This document shows, piece after piece, positions 1 to 9,328 of a DNA stretch of 64,000 bases. Numbering within the stretch: position 1 is the first letter of the stretch; the number at the start of each line of letters is the position of its first letter. Under the pieces are notes generated by a model, which ran no database searches, was not told where the DNA came from, and saw only the letters and a list, made by a program, of their open reading frames with translations. The translations under genes were made by a program, and so were the position numbers. The stretch comes from Tsuneonella rigui (lineage in GTDB: Bacteria > Pseudomonadota > Alphaproteobacteria > Sphingomonadales > Sphingomonadaceae): assembly GCF_003958625.1 (NCBI RefSeq), contig NZ_RSEL01000007.1:1-64000 (forward strand), in the 5' to 3' direction.

Positions 1-210
1 CGCTGCCTGCTTCGGCGCGGGCTCGGTCGGAGGAGGCGGCGGCTTGGGTTGCTCGATCGCGACCGTCACAAGCGCGCTGTCGGGCTTGCCCGGGCGCCCG
101 CGCTCCGCCAGGCCCCAGATCAGGATCGCCGCGAGGCCCGCATGGATCGCCAGCGTCGCGGCCCCCGCGGCCAGCCGCCGCCGGCCGGCATGGTCGTGCT
201 CACCGTACAT
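1..210 (-). CDS. TonB-like energy transducer, N-terminal part (cut by window edge)
   Basis: Only the first 70 codons are present; the gene runs off the left edge. Reading leftward from an ATG at 210, the protein has a short basic cytoplasmic start with an Arg run, one hydrophobic helix at about residues 15-34 (LAIHAGLAAILIWGL), then a Pro-rich stretch with a PKPPPPP run. This is the usual start of TonB-family proteins, which link proton-motive force at the inner membrane to outer-membrane receptors through a periplasmic Pro-rich spacer. The C-terminal TonB domain that would prove the family lies outside the window. No strong ribosome site is visible before this ATG, so the start is tentative. 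Confidence 0.6.
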   Translation of the reverse strand, partial: MYGEHDHAGRRRLAAGAATLAIHAGLAAILIWGLAERGRPGKPDSALVTVAIEQPKPPPPPTEPAPKQAA

Positions 211-250
211 GGCATGGGAGGAACGCCGACCCGCGCGTTCGGCTCCGCTC

Positions 251-991
251 TCACACTTCGGCGCGGGCGCGGTGGACCAGCTCCTCGAAGTAATCGCGCT
301 GCTGGCCCGCCGCCTTGGCCTCGCCGCGCAGCCGCTCGATCTCAAGCTCCGCGTCGGCGAGCGCGTGCTCGAGGTCGCGTACCTCCGCCTGCGCCTTGAC
401 CATCGCCTCGCGCATCCGTTCCTCCCGCTCGCGCACCGCAGGGTCCGCCAGCACCGCGGCGCGCACCGTGTCCCACAGCGGATGCCCCGGCCCGACCGCC
501 TTCAGGCCATAGCGCGCGGGCAGCCGCTGCTGGAGGAGGAAGCGCAGCAGGTTGTTGTCGGGCTTCTCCCACCAGCCGAGGATCTCGCCGCCCGATACGA
601 TCGGCGTCGCGGTGCCCTGGAGCGGGCGTTCGAGCGCGCAGTCCTCCAGCCGGGTCAGCCCGCGCTCCAGCGCCGCATCCCACGCGCCCGCGAAGCCCTC
701 CGCGCCCGGGCGCGCGCGCAGCTTGTAGAGCGCCTCCATCGACTTGCCGATCGAGCGCGCCGCCTGGTTGACGATCCCCGTGGCGGCGAGCGTGGCGACG
801 AACCGGCGCTGCAGCTCGGGCGTGATCGAGTTGCGCCGGGGCTGCGGGTGGAAAAACGGCGCGAAGCCGAGCAGCGGGTCCTCCGCATCGGGCACCGGCC
901 CGGCGGAATAGGCCGCCACGCTGGTCGCCTGGCGCGCGATCGCGCGGTTGGGGCGGGGCGGAGGAGCGGGCGCATCGGGCATTTCATCCAT
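251..991 (-). CDS. HTH-like hypothetical protein with C-terminal coiled coil
   Basis: A 246-residue protein of unknown function. After a disordered Pro/Ala start, residues of about 52-112 form a compact helical block (ITPELQRRFVATLAATG, then NQAARSIGKSMEALYKLR). It resembles homeodomain-like helix-turn-helix segments found in many alphaproteobacterial proteins. The last 60 residues are charged heptad-like sequence and probably form a coiled coil. It may bind DNA and oligomerise, but this is inferred from fold-like patterns only. ATG 991 is chosen because upstream in-frame sequence is low-complexity and runs into the opposite gene's promoter zone; ATG 982 is an alternative. It lies 40 bases upstream of the TonB-like gene on the same strand. 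Confidence 0.7.
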   Translation of the reverse strand: MDEMPDAPAPPPRPNRAIARQATSVAAYSAGPVPDAEDPLLGFAPFFHPQPRRNSITPELQRRFVATLAATGIVNQAARSIGKSMEALYKLRARPGAEGFAGAWDAALERGLTRLEDCALERPLQGTATPIVSGGEILGWWEKPDNNLLRFLLQQRLPARYGLKAVGPGHPLWDTVRAAVLADPAVREREERMREAMVKAQAEVRDLEHALADAELEIERLRGEAKAAGQQRDYFEELVHRARAEV

Positions 992-1097
992 GACCCGCGA
1001 GCACATTGCAGATCGCCCGCGTGTAGGAAAACGCTTTCGAGAACATTTCGCGAACAAACCGCTTCCCGAATCGCCCGCCGGCGTGCTTTCAGGGCGC

Positions 1098-1418
1098 ATG
1101 GTTCGACGCACCCAATCGCAGCACAAGACTGACGACCAGGCCTATCCGGTCCGCGTGAAGTTCGTGATCCCGTTCCACGACCGCAGCCGCTGGTGGGGCC
1201 TGCAGGACCGCCTCCACGCCTGGCTCAAGGAACTGGGCCCGCGCCGCCACGCAATCCACTCGGGCGGGTGGAGCGTGGGCCGGCAGGCGATGGCGATCTA
1301 CTTCCACAACCTGGAGGACGCGCAGGCGTGCGTCGCTGCGTTTCCGGAGCTGGAGCTGGCGGATGGGGTGGGGGCACCGAGGTGTTATGCGCCGGCGGTG
1401 GAGGCGAAGGCAACATAA
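1098..1418 (+). CDS. Conserved small hypothetical protein, 106 residues
   Basis: Divergent from the HTH-like gene. The reading frame is open from 948, but protein-like sequence begins at ATG 1098 (MVRRTQSQHK). The body is compact alpha/beta-like sequence (VRVKFVIPF, then WSVGRQAMAIYFHNL and a C-terminal FPELELADG). No signal peptide, membrane helix or catalytic motif is seen and I do not recognise the family. The codon bias matches the neighbours, which supports a real gene. No function is proposed. Confidence 0.6.
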   Translation: MVRRTQSQHKTDDQAYPVRVKFVIPFHDRSRWWGLQDRLHAWLKELGPRRHAIHSGGWSVGRQAMAIYFHNLEDAQACVAAFPELELADGVGAPRCYAPAVEAKAT

Positions 1419-1552
1419 GACACCCGGTTTCAGACTTCCGCTTTAGCGATGTCTCAAACCAAAGCTGCCTGTCTGCGAACGACCCATTGCGGACATTTAC
1501 AGTCAGTGGCCGTCCGATGAGGCGCTAGCTAGGGACGTCAAAGCCCAAGTAT

Positions 1553-1732
1553 TCAAGAATCGCCGTTCGAGGACGTTATGCCAAGTTTGTCAGGAGATGC
1601 TTCGTGCACAGGCTTTTGCGGCTGTGCCAACGCCTCTGAGATCAGACATAATTGGTCCGCAATCATTTCGAGCGCCATCACCTGACGCTCATCGTGAGTG
1701 CTGGCCCGCCGAAGTGCATTCAAATCAGTCAT
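1553..1732 (-). CDS. Small hypothetical protein, 59 residues, coupled to the upstream gene
   Basis: A short gene found by reading the minus strand. ATG 1732 lies inside the last codons of the preceding gene, whose stop is at 1727-1725, so the two overlap by 8 bases and are probably translationally coupled. The product starts MTDLNALRRASTHDERQ and continues through an amphipathic stretch (ALEMIADQLCLISEAL) to a polar tail. Its composition is like that of a small soluble helical protein. It is the last member of a four-gene minus-strand run (2614 to 1553). No function is recognised. Confidence 0.5.
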   Translation of the reverse strand: MTDLNALRRASTHDERQVMALEMIADQLCLISEALAQPQKPVHEASPDKLGITSSNGDS

Positions 1733-2033
1733 TTGAATATGTCCAATCTAGCTTGCCGCTGAGTTCGCGGTTCCCACCCTGCCCCTTGGCGTCATTCAAA
1801 GAGTCGTGTCGGATTGTGGTCGGCCCGCCAGCATATGTTCCGTAGATGATCGTTTCTCGCGATGCGGCGGGGTCTACCGCCGCATCCGCTGGAGAGATAT
1901 TTCTCAGTGCGCGGACACGTTCGGCATATTCGGCGACGTTCTGAAAGTGGCTCTCACGAGCTTCGCCTTCTCCTGATGCCTTGGCCTTCATTACCTCAAC
2001 CTGGTGGGCGCCGAGTAGTTCATTGAGGTCCAT
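1725..2033 (-). CDS. Hypothetical protein, 102 residues
   Basis: The start is ATG 2033 because AAGGAGAG precedes it at good spacing; the longer frame from 2054 lacks such a site. The product (MDLNELLGAHQVEVMKAKAS...) begins with an amphipathic helical segment followed by a polar region. It has no cysteines, membrane segment or known motif. It sits third in the minus-strand small-gene run, 55 bases after the cold-shock-like gene, and overlaps the next small gene. Function unknown. Confidence 0.6.
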   Translation of the reverse strand: MDLNELLGAHQVEVMKAKASGEGEARESHFQNVAEYAERVRALRNISPADAAVDPAASRETIIYGTYAGGPTTIRHDSLNDAKGQGGNRELSGKLDWTYSND

Positions 2034-2088
2034 AGTTGCTCTCCTTTCAGACAAGTCGGGAAGCCTCGCGAGCCGCGAGCTCGGTGAG

Positions 2089-2334
2089 TCAGCGCGCTTG
2101 GCTTTCCGCCTGCTCGCGGTGTGTCTGCTGCAGCCGAAGGTTTACCGCCCGAAGCTCACCGCCCTGAGCGGGCAGGAGTGTGTTGTAGGCATAGCGCTGA
2201 TGAATCTTCGGACGGGGATCATCGCTAGCCGCGTCTCGGCTATCGAATGGAATTGGCTGGTCGCCCTGTTCGGGCATGATGATCCCTGACCCGGTTCGAG
2301 CATCGTAGCTTTGAATCTTGCCGAAGTTGGTCAT
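2089..2334 (-). CDS. Cold-shock-domain-like small protein
   Basis: An 81-residue protein. Its first half fits a cold-shock/OB-fold pattern (FGKIQSYDARTGSGIIMPE, comparable to the GxIKxFDxxKGxGFI core), followed by PIPFDSRDA and later RYAYNTLLPAQGG and LRAVNLRLQQ. Sphingomonads often carry short divergent cold-shock-like proteins of this shape. The aromatic RNP1/RNP2 residues of classical CspA are largely replaced, so nucleic-acid binding is only inferred. The gene is 10 bases downstream of the 89-residue gene and probably cotranscribed with it. Confidence 0.6.
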   Translation of the reverse strand: MTNFGKIQSYDARTGSGIIMPEQGDQPIPFDSRDAASDDPRPKIHQRYAYNTLLPAQGGELRAVNLRLQQTHREQAESQAR

Positions 2335-2344
2335 ACGAAATTCG

Positions 2345-2614
2345 TCACGGGCCGATCACCGAGGTGCCGATTGCAGCATCGCGCTCTAGTGCTGCTGCAA
2401 GACCGGCGGGGTCGATCGTCACTGTTCGCGTCGAACCCGGCGAGTGAATGTGGAGCAGTGTTGCAACACGCACATACACGGTGCGCTCGTTGCCTTCGAC
2501 GGCCTCTTCATCAGTCTCGATCTCATAAGTTCCTGCTGGTTGGTCGCCATCAAGCTCGGGCAAGGAGAATGGAGAACAAAATGTCACTTGTGTACGGGTC
2601 GTTCGAATAGCCAT
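2345..2614 (-). CDS. Hypothetical protein, 89 residues
   Basis: First gene of the minus-strand small-gene run. The sequence (MAIRTTRTQVTFCSPFSLP...) looks like a small beta-rich protein: alternating hydrophobic strands (GTYEIETDEE, TVYVRVATLLHI) then a helical end. No motif is recognised. The ribosome site before ATG 2614 is weak. The 10-base spacing to the cold-shock-like gene suggests a shared transcript. Confidence 0.55.
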   Translation of the reverse strand: MAIRTTRTQVTFCSPFSLPELDGDQPAGTYEIETDEEAVEGNERTVYVRVATLLHIHSPGSTRTVTIDPAGLAAALERDAAIGTSVIGP

Positions 2615-2650
2615 TCGGCACTCTAGATGTCGGGGTTGGGGCCGCTAGGC

Positions 2651-2782
2651 CTACCTGTTGCGGATGGTCTCAAGGCCCTTTACCGCGCCCGGTTTCTGGC
2701 TGGGCTGCGAAGCATTGGTCTTGGGCTTTTCCGCCTTGGGTTTGCGGATCTCTCTGTTCGATTTTCGTTGGCCCTTGGCCAT
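2651..2782 (-). CDS. Very small basic Lys-rich protein, 43 residues
   Basis: A 44-codon frame with a near-perfect ribosome site (AAGGAGG, 7 bases before ATG 2782). The product starts MAKGQRKSNREIRKPKAEKP and ends GLETIRNR. It is rich in Lys/Arg and Gln with no hydrophobic core, so it is likely disordered. Comparable short basic proteins starting MAKGQxKSNRE are common in Alphaproteobacteria as conserved hypotheticals of unknown role. The strong ribosome site argues for real expression. Confidence 0.65.
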   Translation of the reverse strand: MAKGQRKSNREIRKPKAEKPKTNASQPSQKPGAVKGLETIRNR

Positions 2783-2799
2783 GTCTTTCCTCCTTGATG

Positions 2800-3150
2800 T
2801 CAGCCGCCGTCGGGGCGGCCATTCAGCATGATGTTGTCTGAGGGGGCTGGTGCAAGCCGCGCCAGCTCCGCTCGCACAATCGCCTCACCAGCTTTGCTTT
2901 GCGTCGCTAGCGCGATCGGGCGTCCGCCCAGCGCGTCGTGTTCGGTGTTCAGGAAGACGATGGCGGCGTCCTTGCCAAGGATTCTGAATGCCAGGCTTGC
3001 AATGTCGCCTTGCCTCGCCGCCTCGTCGGCAGGCATTGGCACGGCCCTTTTCCGTCTACGCCAGTGCGCTGCCGGGGACGTTTGTCGGTCTTCGGAGTCA
3101 GATGTTTCCGGCGGCAGGTTCGCGGGGGCGCTCAACTGACCAAACACCAA
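2800..3150 (-). CDS. Xre/MbcA/ParS-type antitoxin-domain protein without adjacent toxin
   Basis: Up to 116 residues. The C-terminal part (about 46-101) fits the toxin-binding domain of Xre/MbcA/ParS antitoxins: LAFRILGKDAAIVFLNTEH, then ALGGRPIALA, then a G-x3-V-x3-L helix. No RES-type toxin gene lies next to it. The flanking genes are the 43-residue basic protein and a 71-residue hypothetical. It may therefore be a solitary or repurposed member. The frame opens with TTG at 3150 followed by GTG; ATG 3036 (with AAAGGG upstream) would give a protein containing the domain alone, so the start is uncertain. Confidence 0.6.
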   Translation of the reverse strand: MVFGQLSAPANLPPETSDSEDRQTSPAAHWRRRKRAVPMPADEAARQGDIASLAFRILGKDAAIVFLNTEHDALGGRPIALATQSKAGEAIVRAELARLAPAPSDNIMLNGRPDGG

Positions 3151-3220
3151 ATGATGGTCGCCATCGCACCAAGCGGCAGGAAAACGCCCATGTAATCGGG
3201 CCTCGATTTTTGGCGTGCGG

Positions 3221-3436
3221 TCATATCAGCTCGCGCTCCAGCTTGGTCATCCGGCGCGCCTGCGCGATCGCGTCGGTCAGGCTGGTGTAGCGGAAGCCGC
3301 CCACAGAGTAGGTCTCCGTCACATGACGGATGACCCCGAGCCGCTCGGCAAGCTCAACAGCAGGGATGCTGCCGCCTTCGTTTTCCCAGGACTCAGTCCT
3401 GAAAATATCGGCGCTGCCAGTAGAGGGATGAGACAT
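3221..3436 (-). CDS. Small hypothetical protein, 71 residues
   Basis: ATG 3436 is preceded by AGGAG at 8 bases. The product (MSHPSTGSADIFR...) has a helical middle and a C-terminal motif SVGGFRYTSLTDAIAQARR. That motif is typical of a family of short alphaproteobacterial proteins with no assigned function. No membrane helix, signal or catalytic residues are seen. It is one of the minus-strand small genes and is separated from its neighbours by about 70-130 bases, so it may be monocistronic. Confidence 0.6.
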   Translation of the reverse strand: MSHPSTGSADIFRTESWENEGGSIPAVELAERLGVIRHVTETYSVGGFRYTSLTDAIAQARRMTKLERELI

Positions 3437-3566
3437 CGATATGCTCCTGCTGCAAGCGGGAGCCCAAAGTCTCTCAGTCGCGGGCGCTCACGGAAAAGGA
3501 AGCCACTGCGATTGGGCTTATTTGGGGAGCGGGCCCGCCGGATACAAGGTGAGCGAGGGGCTCGCG

Positions 3567-3746
3567 CTAGGACGAGGTGCGATCCGCGATATCCTGAATC
3601 CGCTTCACCCTCGCGTCCCGCTCGCGTGCCCGCTGCCGGGCAATCTTCCGATCGTGCTGGTTGTAGCGCGCATAACCGATCAGCGAGCCGGCCGCGATGA
3701 CCATGAAGGCGATGATGAGGTATGCGAAGACGAGGCGAGTTTCCAT
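3567..3746 (-). CDS. Small single-helix membrane protein, 59 residues
   Basis: A 60-codon frame with AGGAG four bases before ATG 3746. The product has one hydrophobic helix at residues 5-23 (LVFAYLIIAFMVIAAGSLI). A strongly basic tail follows (ARYNQHDRKIARQRARERDA), then IQDIADRTSS. By the positive-inside rule the tail should face the cytoplasm and the short N-terminus the periplasm. No family is recognised. Codon bias and ribosome site support a real gene. Confidence 0.6.
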   Translation of the reverse strand: METRLVFAYLIIAFMVIAAGSLIGYARYNQHDRKIARQRARERDARVKRIQDIADRTSS

Positions 3747-4285
3747 GCGCTCCTAAGTCGAACGCGGTCGCTTAGTTCCGCGTTCTGCTTTCAAATCGCT
3801 AGCCTGAAAGCCGGCTGCCTTGCAGGCGAGTAGCAGTCGACGCGCGAATCGTTCGCTTTCCACCCAATATCGGACACATCGCCTAAACCTGCGGGAGCGC
3901 GAGACCAGACTTAGCCAAGCCGTCAGACCGCCGCCACGCTTGACCCCCCACCCTAAACCCCCTAAGGGCGCGCCCATCCAAGGCCGGCCCGTGAGTGATC
4001 GGGGGCTCGCTTCGGGCAGATAGAGCTGAACATTGGCGGTTGAGTTCCGGGGCCTGGTGCGGTTGCACATGGGGCTCTTTTCTATTGGAGCGGTCCTCAT
4101 CCGGACGCTCTCGGGGCGGCCGTCAAAGTAACCCGGTGTCCGTGACACGGGTGGAGTGTTTCAGGCTCGTTGCGCCTCAGCCGTGCCTTCGGACTTGCTC
4201 CGCAGGCGACGGCTCGATCGCACGGTCCTTTCTCCCTTCATCCTGCCAGTGATGCCATCACCCGGTGAAGTGAGAGAAAGTCTTA
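3747..4285. other. Gene-free stretch before the str operon
   Basis: About 540 bases without a convincing gene. A 131-codon minus-strand frame here (3753-4148) has unnatural composition and no ribosome site and was not accepted. The stretch must hold the promoter of rpsL. One weak candidate is TTGACC at 3940-3945, 17 bases from TAAGGG at 3963-3968, but its -10 is poor. GAGAAAG 7 bases before ATG 4286 is the likely rpsL ribosome site. No tRNA or clear terminator was seen. Confidence 0.5.
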
Positions 4286-4657
4286 ATGCCGACGATCAAC
4301 CAGCTGGTCCGCAAGGGCCGCGAACCGCAGAAGGCCAAGTCGAAGGTCCCTGCGATGGAAGCGAACCCGCAGAAGCGCGGCGTTTGTACCCGCGTCTACA
4401 CGACGACCCCGAAGAAGCCGAACTCGGCGCTGCGCAAGGTGGCCAAGGTGCGCCTCACCAACCAGCGCGAGGTCATCACCTACATCCCGGGTGAAGGCCA
4501 CAACCTGCAGGAGCACTCGGTGGTGCTCATCCGCGGCGGCCGCGTGCGCGACCTTCCGGGCGTGCGCTACCACGTGCTGCGCGGCGTGCTCGACACCCAG
4601 GGCGTCAAGGACCGCAAGCAGAGCCGCTCGAAGTACGGCGCCAAGCGTCCGAAGTAA
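4286..4657 (+). CDS. rpsL: 30S ribosomal protein S12
   Basis: 123 residues, the usual length. S12 sits at the decoding centre of the 30S subunit and controls tRNA selection. The conserved loop [13 protein letters not shown] (Lys43 present) and [11 protein letters not shown] are intact. The second decoding loop reads GGRVRDLPG, so residue 88 is Arg (codon 4547-4549), where E. coli and most bacteria have Lys. Substitution of that Lys by Arg is a classical streptomycin-resistance allele, and sphingomonads are known to be naturally streptomycin resistant. First gene of the str operon, followed by rpsG after 71 bases. Confidence 0.98.
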   Translation: MPTINQLVRKGREPQKAKSKVPAMEANPQKRGVCTRVYTTTPKKPNSALRKVAKVRLTNQREVITYIPGEGHNLQEHSVVLIRGGRVRDLPGVRYHVLRGVLDTQGVKDRKQSRSKYGAKRPK

Positions 4658-4728
4658 GCGCCCCGCTTTTTCGAGGTTTCCGGCCGCGCGCCTTCGTTCG
4701 CTGCGGCCTTGCATAAGGAATAACGAGA

Positions 4729-5199
4729 ATGTCTCGTCGTCGTCGTCCCGAGAAGCGGGAAATCCTGCCTGACCCGAAGTTCGGTGATCAGATCCTGTCG
4801 AAGTTCATGAACAACCTCATGTACGACGGGAAGAAGTCGGTTGCCGAGAGCATCGTCTATGGTGCGCTCGATACCGTCGAAACCCGCGCCAAGGCCGATC
4901 CGCTGGGCGTGTTCCACTCCGCCCTGCAGAACGTCGCCCCGCAGATCGAGGTGCGTTCGCGCCGCGTCGGCGGTGCCACCTACCAGGTGCCGGTCGAGGT
5001 CCGTCCGGAGCGCGCCCAGGCGCTCGCCATCCGCTGGCTCATCACCGCCGCCCGCGGCCGTGCGGAGACCACCATGGCCGCCCGTCTCTCGGGCGAGCTG
5101 ATGGATGCCGCCAACAACCGCGGCAACGCGGTCAAGAAGCGCGAAGACACGCACCGCATGGCGGACGCGAACCGCGCCTTCTCGCATTATCGCTGGTAA
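4729..5199 (+). CDS. rpsG: 30S ribosomal protein S7
   Basis: 156 residues, full length. S7 nucleates assembly of the 30S head by binding the 3' major domain of 16S rRNA and lies at the E-site/mRNA exit. The recognised signatures are the N-terminal [23 protein letters not shown], and [20 protein letters not shown]. The C-terminus FSHYRW is the standard short form. Second gene of the str operon. In E. coli S7 represses this operon by binding the rpsL-rpsG gap; whether the 71-base gap here does so is not known. Confidence 0.98.
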   Translation: MSRRRRPEKREILPDPKFGDQILSKFMNNLMYDGKKSVAESIVYGALDTVETRAKADPLGVFHSALQNVAPQIEVRSRRVGGATYQVPVEVRPERAQALAIRWLITAARGRAETTMAARLSGELMDAANNRGNAVKKREDTHRMADANRAFSHYRW

Positions 5200-5210
5200 T
5201 CACTACATGG

Positions 5211-5240
5211 GGGCCGCTCCTCGCTAGCGAGGCGGCTCCC
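5211..5240 (+). other. Intercistronic inverted repeat between rpsG and fusA
   Basis: CCTCGC (5219-5224) pairs with GCGAGG (5227-5232) around a TA centre, and GCCG (5213-5216) extends the pairing with CGGC (5233-5236) after a two-base bulge. There is no U-run, so it is not a classical terminator. It could protect mRNA ends or modulate fusA translation, whose start is 20 bases further on. Confidence 0.4.
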
Positions 5241-5260
5241 AAACCCCCGAGGAACTACAC

Positions 5261-7354
<2,094 letters not shown>

Positions 7355-7374
7355 GGTAGGGCGAGCGTCTAGGG

Positions 7375-7400
7375 GCGGCACCCGATTCACCGGGTGCCGC
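7375..7400 (+). other. Intercistronic hairpin between fusA and tuf
   Basis: A perfect 10-base stem, GCGGCACCCG at 7375-7384 and CGGGTGCCGC at 7391-7400, closes a six-base loop. No U-tract follows, so transcription probably continues into tuf; a role in mRNA stability or partial attenuation is an inference. Confidence 0.5.
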
Positions 7401-7446
7401 AGCCTGACTTGGTGAAATTCATTTCCAGACAGAGGTTAGAGTCAAA

Positions 7447-8637
7447 ATGGCTAAGGAAAAATTCCAGCGGAACAAGCCGCACTGCAACATCGGCACCATC
7501 GGTCACGTCGACCACGGCAAGACCACGCTGACGGCCGCGATCACCAAGGTGATGGCTGAGCTGCACGGCGGCGCCGCGGTGGATTTCGCGAACATCGACA
7601 AGGCTCCCGAAGAGCGTGAGCGCGGCATCACCATCTCGACCGCGCACGTCGAGTACGAGACCGACGCGCGTCACTATGCGCACGTCGATTGCCCGGGCCA
7701 CGCCGACTACGTGAAGAACATGATCACCGGTGCCGCCCAGATGGACGGCGCGATCCTGGTCGTGAACGCCGCCGACGGCCCGATGCCGCAGACCCGCGAG
7801 CACATCCTGCTCGCCCGTCAGGTCGGCGTGCCGGCACTGGTCGTGTACATGAACAAGGTCGATCAGGTCGACGACGAGGAAATCCTCGAGCTGGTCGAGC
7901 TGGAAGTGCGCGAGCTGCTGAGCTCGTACGACTTCGACGGCGACAACATTCCGATCGTCAAGGGTTCGGCTCTCGCCGCCCTCGAAGGCCGCGATGAGAA
8001 CATCGGCAAGGAATCGGTCGTTGCCCTGATGAAGGCGGTCGACGAAGCGATCCCGCAGCCGGAGCGTCCGGTCGACAAGCCGTTCCTGATGCCGATCGAA
8101 GACGTGTTCTCGATCTCGGGCCGCGGCACCGTGGTCACCGGCCGCGTTGAGTCGGGCGTCGTGAACGTCGGCGACGAATGCGAGATCGTCGGTATCAAGG
8201 ACACCACCAAGACGACCGTCACCGGCGTCGAGATGTTCCGCAAGCTGCTCGATCGCGGCGAAGCGGGCGACAACATCGGTGCGCTGATCCGCGGCGTGGC
8301 GCGTGAAGCCGTCGAGCGCGGCCAGGTTCTGGCCAAGCCCGGTTCGGTCAACCCGCACACCGATTTCGAAGCCGAAGTCTACGTGCTGTCGAAGGACGAA
8401 GGCGGCCGTCATACGCCGTTCTTCGCCAACTACCGCCCGCAGTTCTACTTCCGCACCACCGACGTGACCGGTGAGGTCGTCCTCCCCGAGGGCACCGAGA
8501 TGGTCATGCCGGGCGACAACGTCACGATCGGCGTCAAGCTGATCGCGCCGATCGCGATGGACGAGGGCCTGCGCTTCGCGATCCGCGAAGGTGGCCGCAC
8601 CGTCGGCTCGGGCGTCGTCTCGAAGATCACGAAGTAA
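7447..8637 (+). CDS. tuf: Elongation factor Tu
   Basis: 396 residues. EF-Tu delivers aminoacyl-tRNA to the ribosomal A site as a GTP complex. Motifs seen are [11 protein letters not shown] (19-29), [15 protein letters not shown] (switch I), [11 protein letters not shown] (switch II) and NKVDQVDD. Domains 2 and 3 are complete, including FRTTDVTG and the C-terminal [12 protein letters not shown]. Last gene of the str operon, followed by a terminator-like hairpin. Many proteobacteria have a second tuf copy elsewhere; only one is in this window. Confidence 0.99.
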   Translation: MAKEKFQRNKPHCNIGTIGHVDHGKTTLTAAITKVMAELHGGAAVDFANIDKAPEERERGITISTAHVEYETDARHYAHVDCPGHADYVKNMITGAAQMDGAILVVNAADGPMPQTREHILLARQVGVPALVVYMNKVDQVDDEEILELVELEVRELLSSYDFDGDNIPIVKGSALAALEGRDENIGKESVVALMKAVDEAIPQPERPVDKPFLMPIEDVFSISGRGTVVTGRVESGVVNVGDECEIVGIKDTTKTTVTGVEMFRKLLDRGEAGDNIGALIRGVAREAVERGQVLAKPGSVNPHTDFEAEVYVLSKDEGGRHTPFFANYRPQFYFRTTDVTGEVVLPEGTEMVMPGDNVTIGVKLIAPIAMDEGLRFAIREGGRTVGSGVVSKITK

Positions 8638-8657
8638 GCTTCTGATCGTCAGGTTTG

Positions 8658-8693
8658 GGGCCCGTCTCTCCTGCGGGAGAGGCGGGCCCTTGC
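8658..8693 (+). terminator. Terminator-like hairpin after tuf
   Basis: GGGCCCG (8658-8664) pairs with CGGGCCC (8683-8689), a U-G pair joins the arms, and CTCTCC (8666-8671) pairs with GGAGAG (8676-8681) around a UGCG loop closed by C-G, a stable UNCG-type tetraloop. The stem has 14 pairs. Only two T residues follow directly, with TTT a little later. It likely terminates or strongly attenuates str transcription before rpsJ. Confidence 0.65.
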
Positions 8694-8951
8694 CGTTTAA
8701 TGAGAGCTCCTGCCGCGTTCCGGCACGGCCCAGGCAGCTCTCGGTGATTTCCCGGCAAATCGGGGGTTGCCACCGGCGGGCCTCATCCGTATAGGCGCGC
8801 CACCGGCCGGGGATTCGTCCCTGTCCAACGAAATTCAGGGAAGGCCGCCCGTTCCGGGAAACCGGGTTGAAGCGGGGCGTGCCTTTCTTTTTTGCGGGCT
8901 GACAACGGAAACGCCAACAGTTCGCTCAGGCTCTTTCGCATCGGTAGGGAC
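8694..8951 (+). promoter_or_regulatory. Structured leader region of the S10 operon
   Basis: About 260 bases between the tuf hairpin and rpsJ with no gene. Inverted repeats include GAGAGCT (8702-8708) with AGCTCTC (8736-8742). A promoter for the S10 operon is expected here, but I cannot place it firmly; TTGAAG at about 8867 followed by a T-rich stretch is only a weak candidate. GTAGGGAC before ATG 8952 is the likely rpsJ ribosome site. Confidence 0.4.
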
Positions 8952-9263
8952 ATGGAAGCTCAGAATATCCGCATTCGCCTGAAGGCGTTTGACCACCGCG
9001 TGCTCGACCAGGCCACTGGCGAGATCGCGGAAACCGCCCGTCGCACGGGCGCGCTGATCCGGGGCCCCATTCCCATGCCGACGCGCTGCGAGAAGTTCAC
9101 CGTGCTTCGCGGCCCGCACATCGACAAGAAGTCGCGTGAGCAGTTCGAGGTGCGCACCTACAAGCGGCTGCTCGATATCGTGCAGCCCAACGCCCAGACC
9201 GTGGACGCGCTGATGAAGCTCGACCTCGCCGCGGGCGTGAACGTCGAGATCAAGCTGGCTTGA
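8952..9263 (+). CDS. rpsJ: 30S ribosomal protein S10
   Basis: 103 residues, standard length. S10 is part of the 30S head and also (as NusE) part of the transcription antitermination complex with NusB. The frame is open from 8892, but the conserved start [16 protein letters not shown] fixes ATG 8952. The loop [19 protein letters not shown] and the C-terminal [12 protein letters not shown] match the family. First gene of the S10 operon. An unusually long, structured 181-base gap separates it from rplC. Confidence 0.98.
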   Translation: MEAQNIRIRLKAFDHRVLDQATGEIAETARRTGALIRGPIPMPTRCEKFTVLRGPHIDKKSREQFEVRTYKRLLDIVQPNAQTVDALMKLDLAAGVNVEIKLA

Positions 9264-9328
9264 TTTGACGAGCGGGGCCGCGAGGCCCTGCGGACAAGGG
9301 ATACCTCCGGTTTCGGCCGGGTTAGCGT

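Noticed and set aside
44-1132. 362-codon plus-strand frame
   Set aside because: Antisense to the HTH-like and TonB-like genes; skewed composition without a domain.
1597-2626. Plus-strand frames opposite the small-gene island
   Set aside because: No ribosome sites and irregular composition; the minus-strand frames have better starts and protein-like sequence.
3940-3968. TTGACC-17-TAAGGG as rpsL promoter
   Set aside because: The -10 match is weak and the C-rich spacer could give it by chance; kept only as a remark.
3753-4148. 131-codon minus-strand frame before rpsL
   Set aside because: No ribosome site, Arg/Pro/Gly-rich low-information sequence, and it occupies the expected rpsL promoter area.
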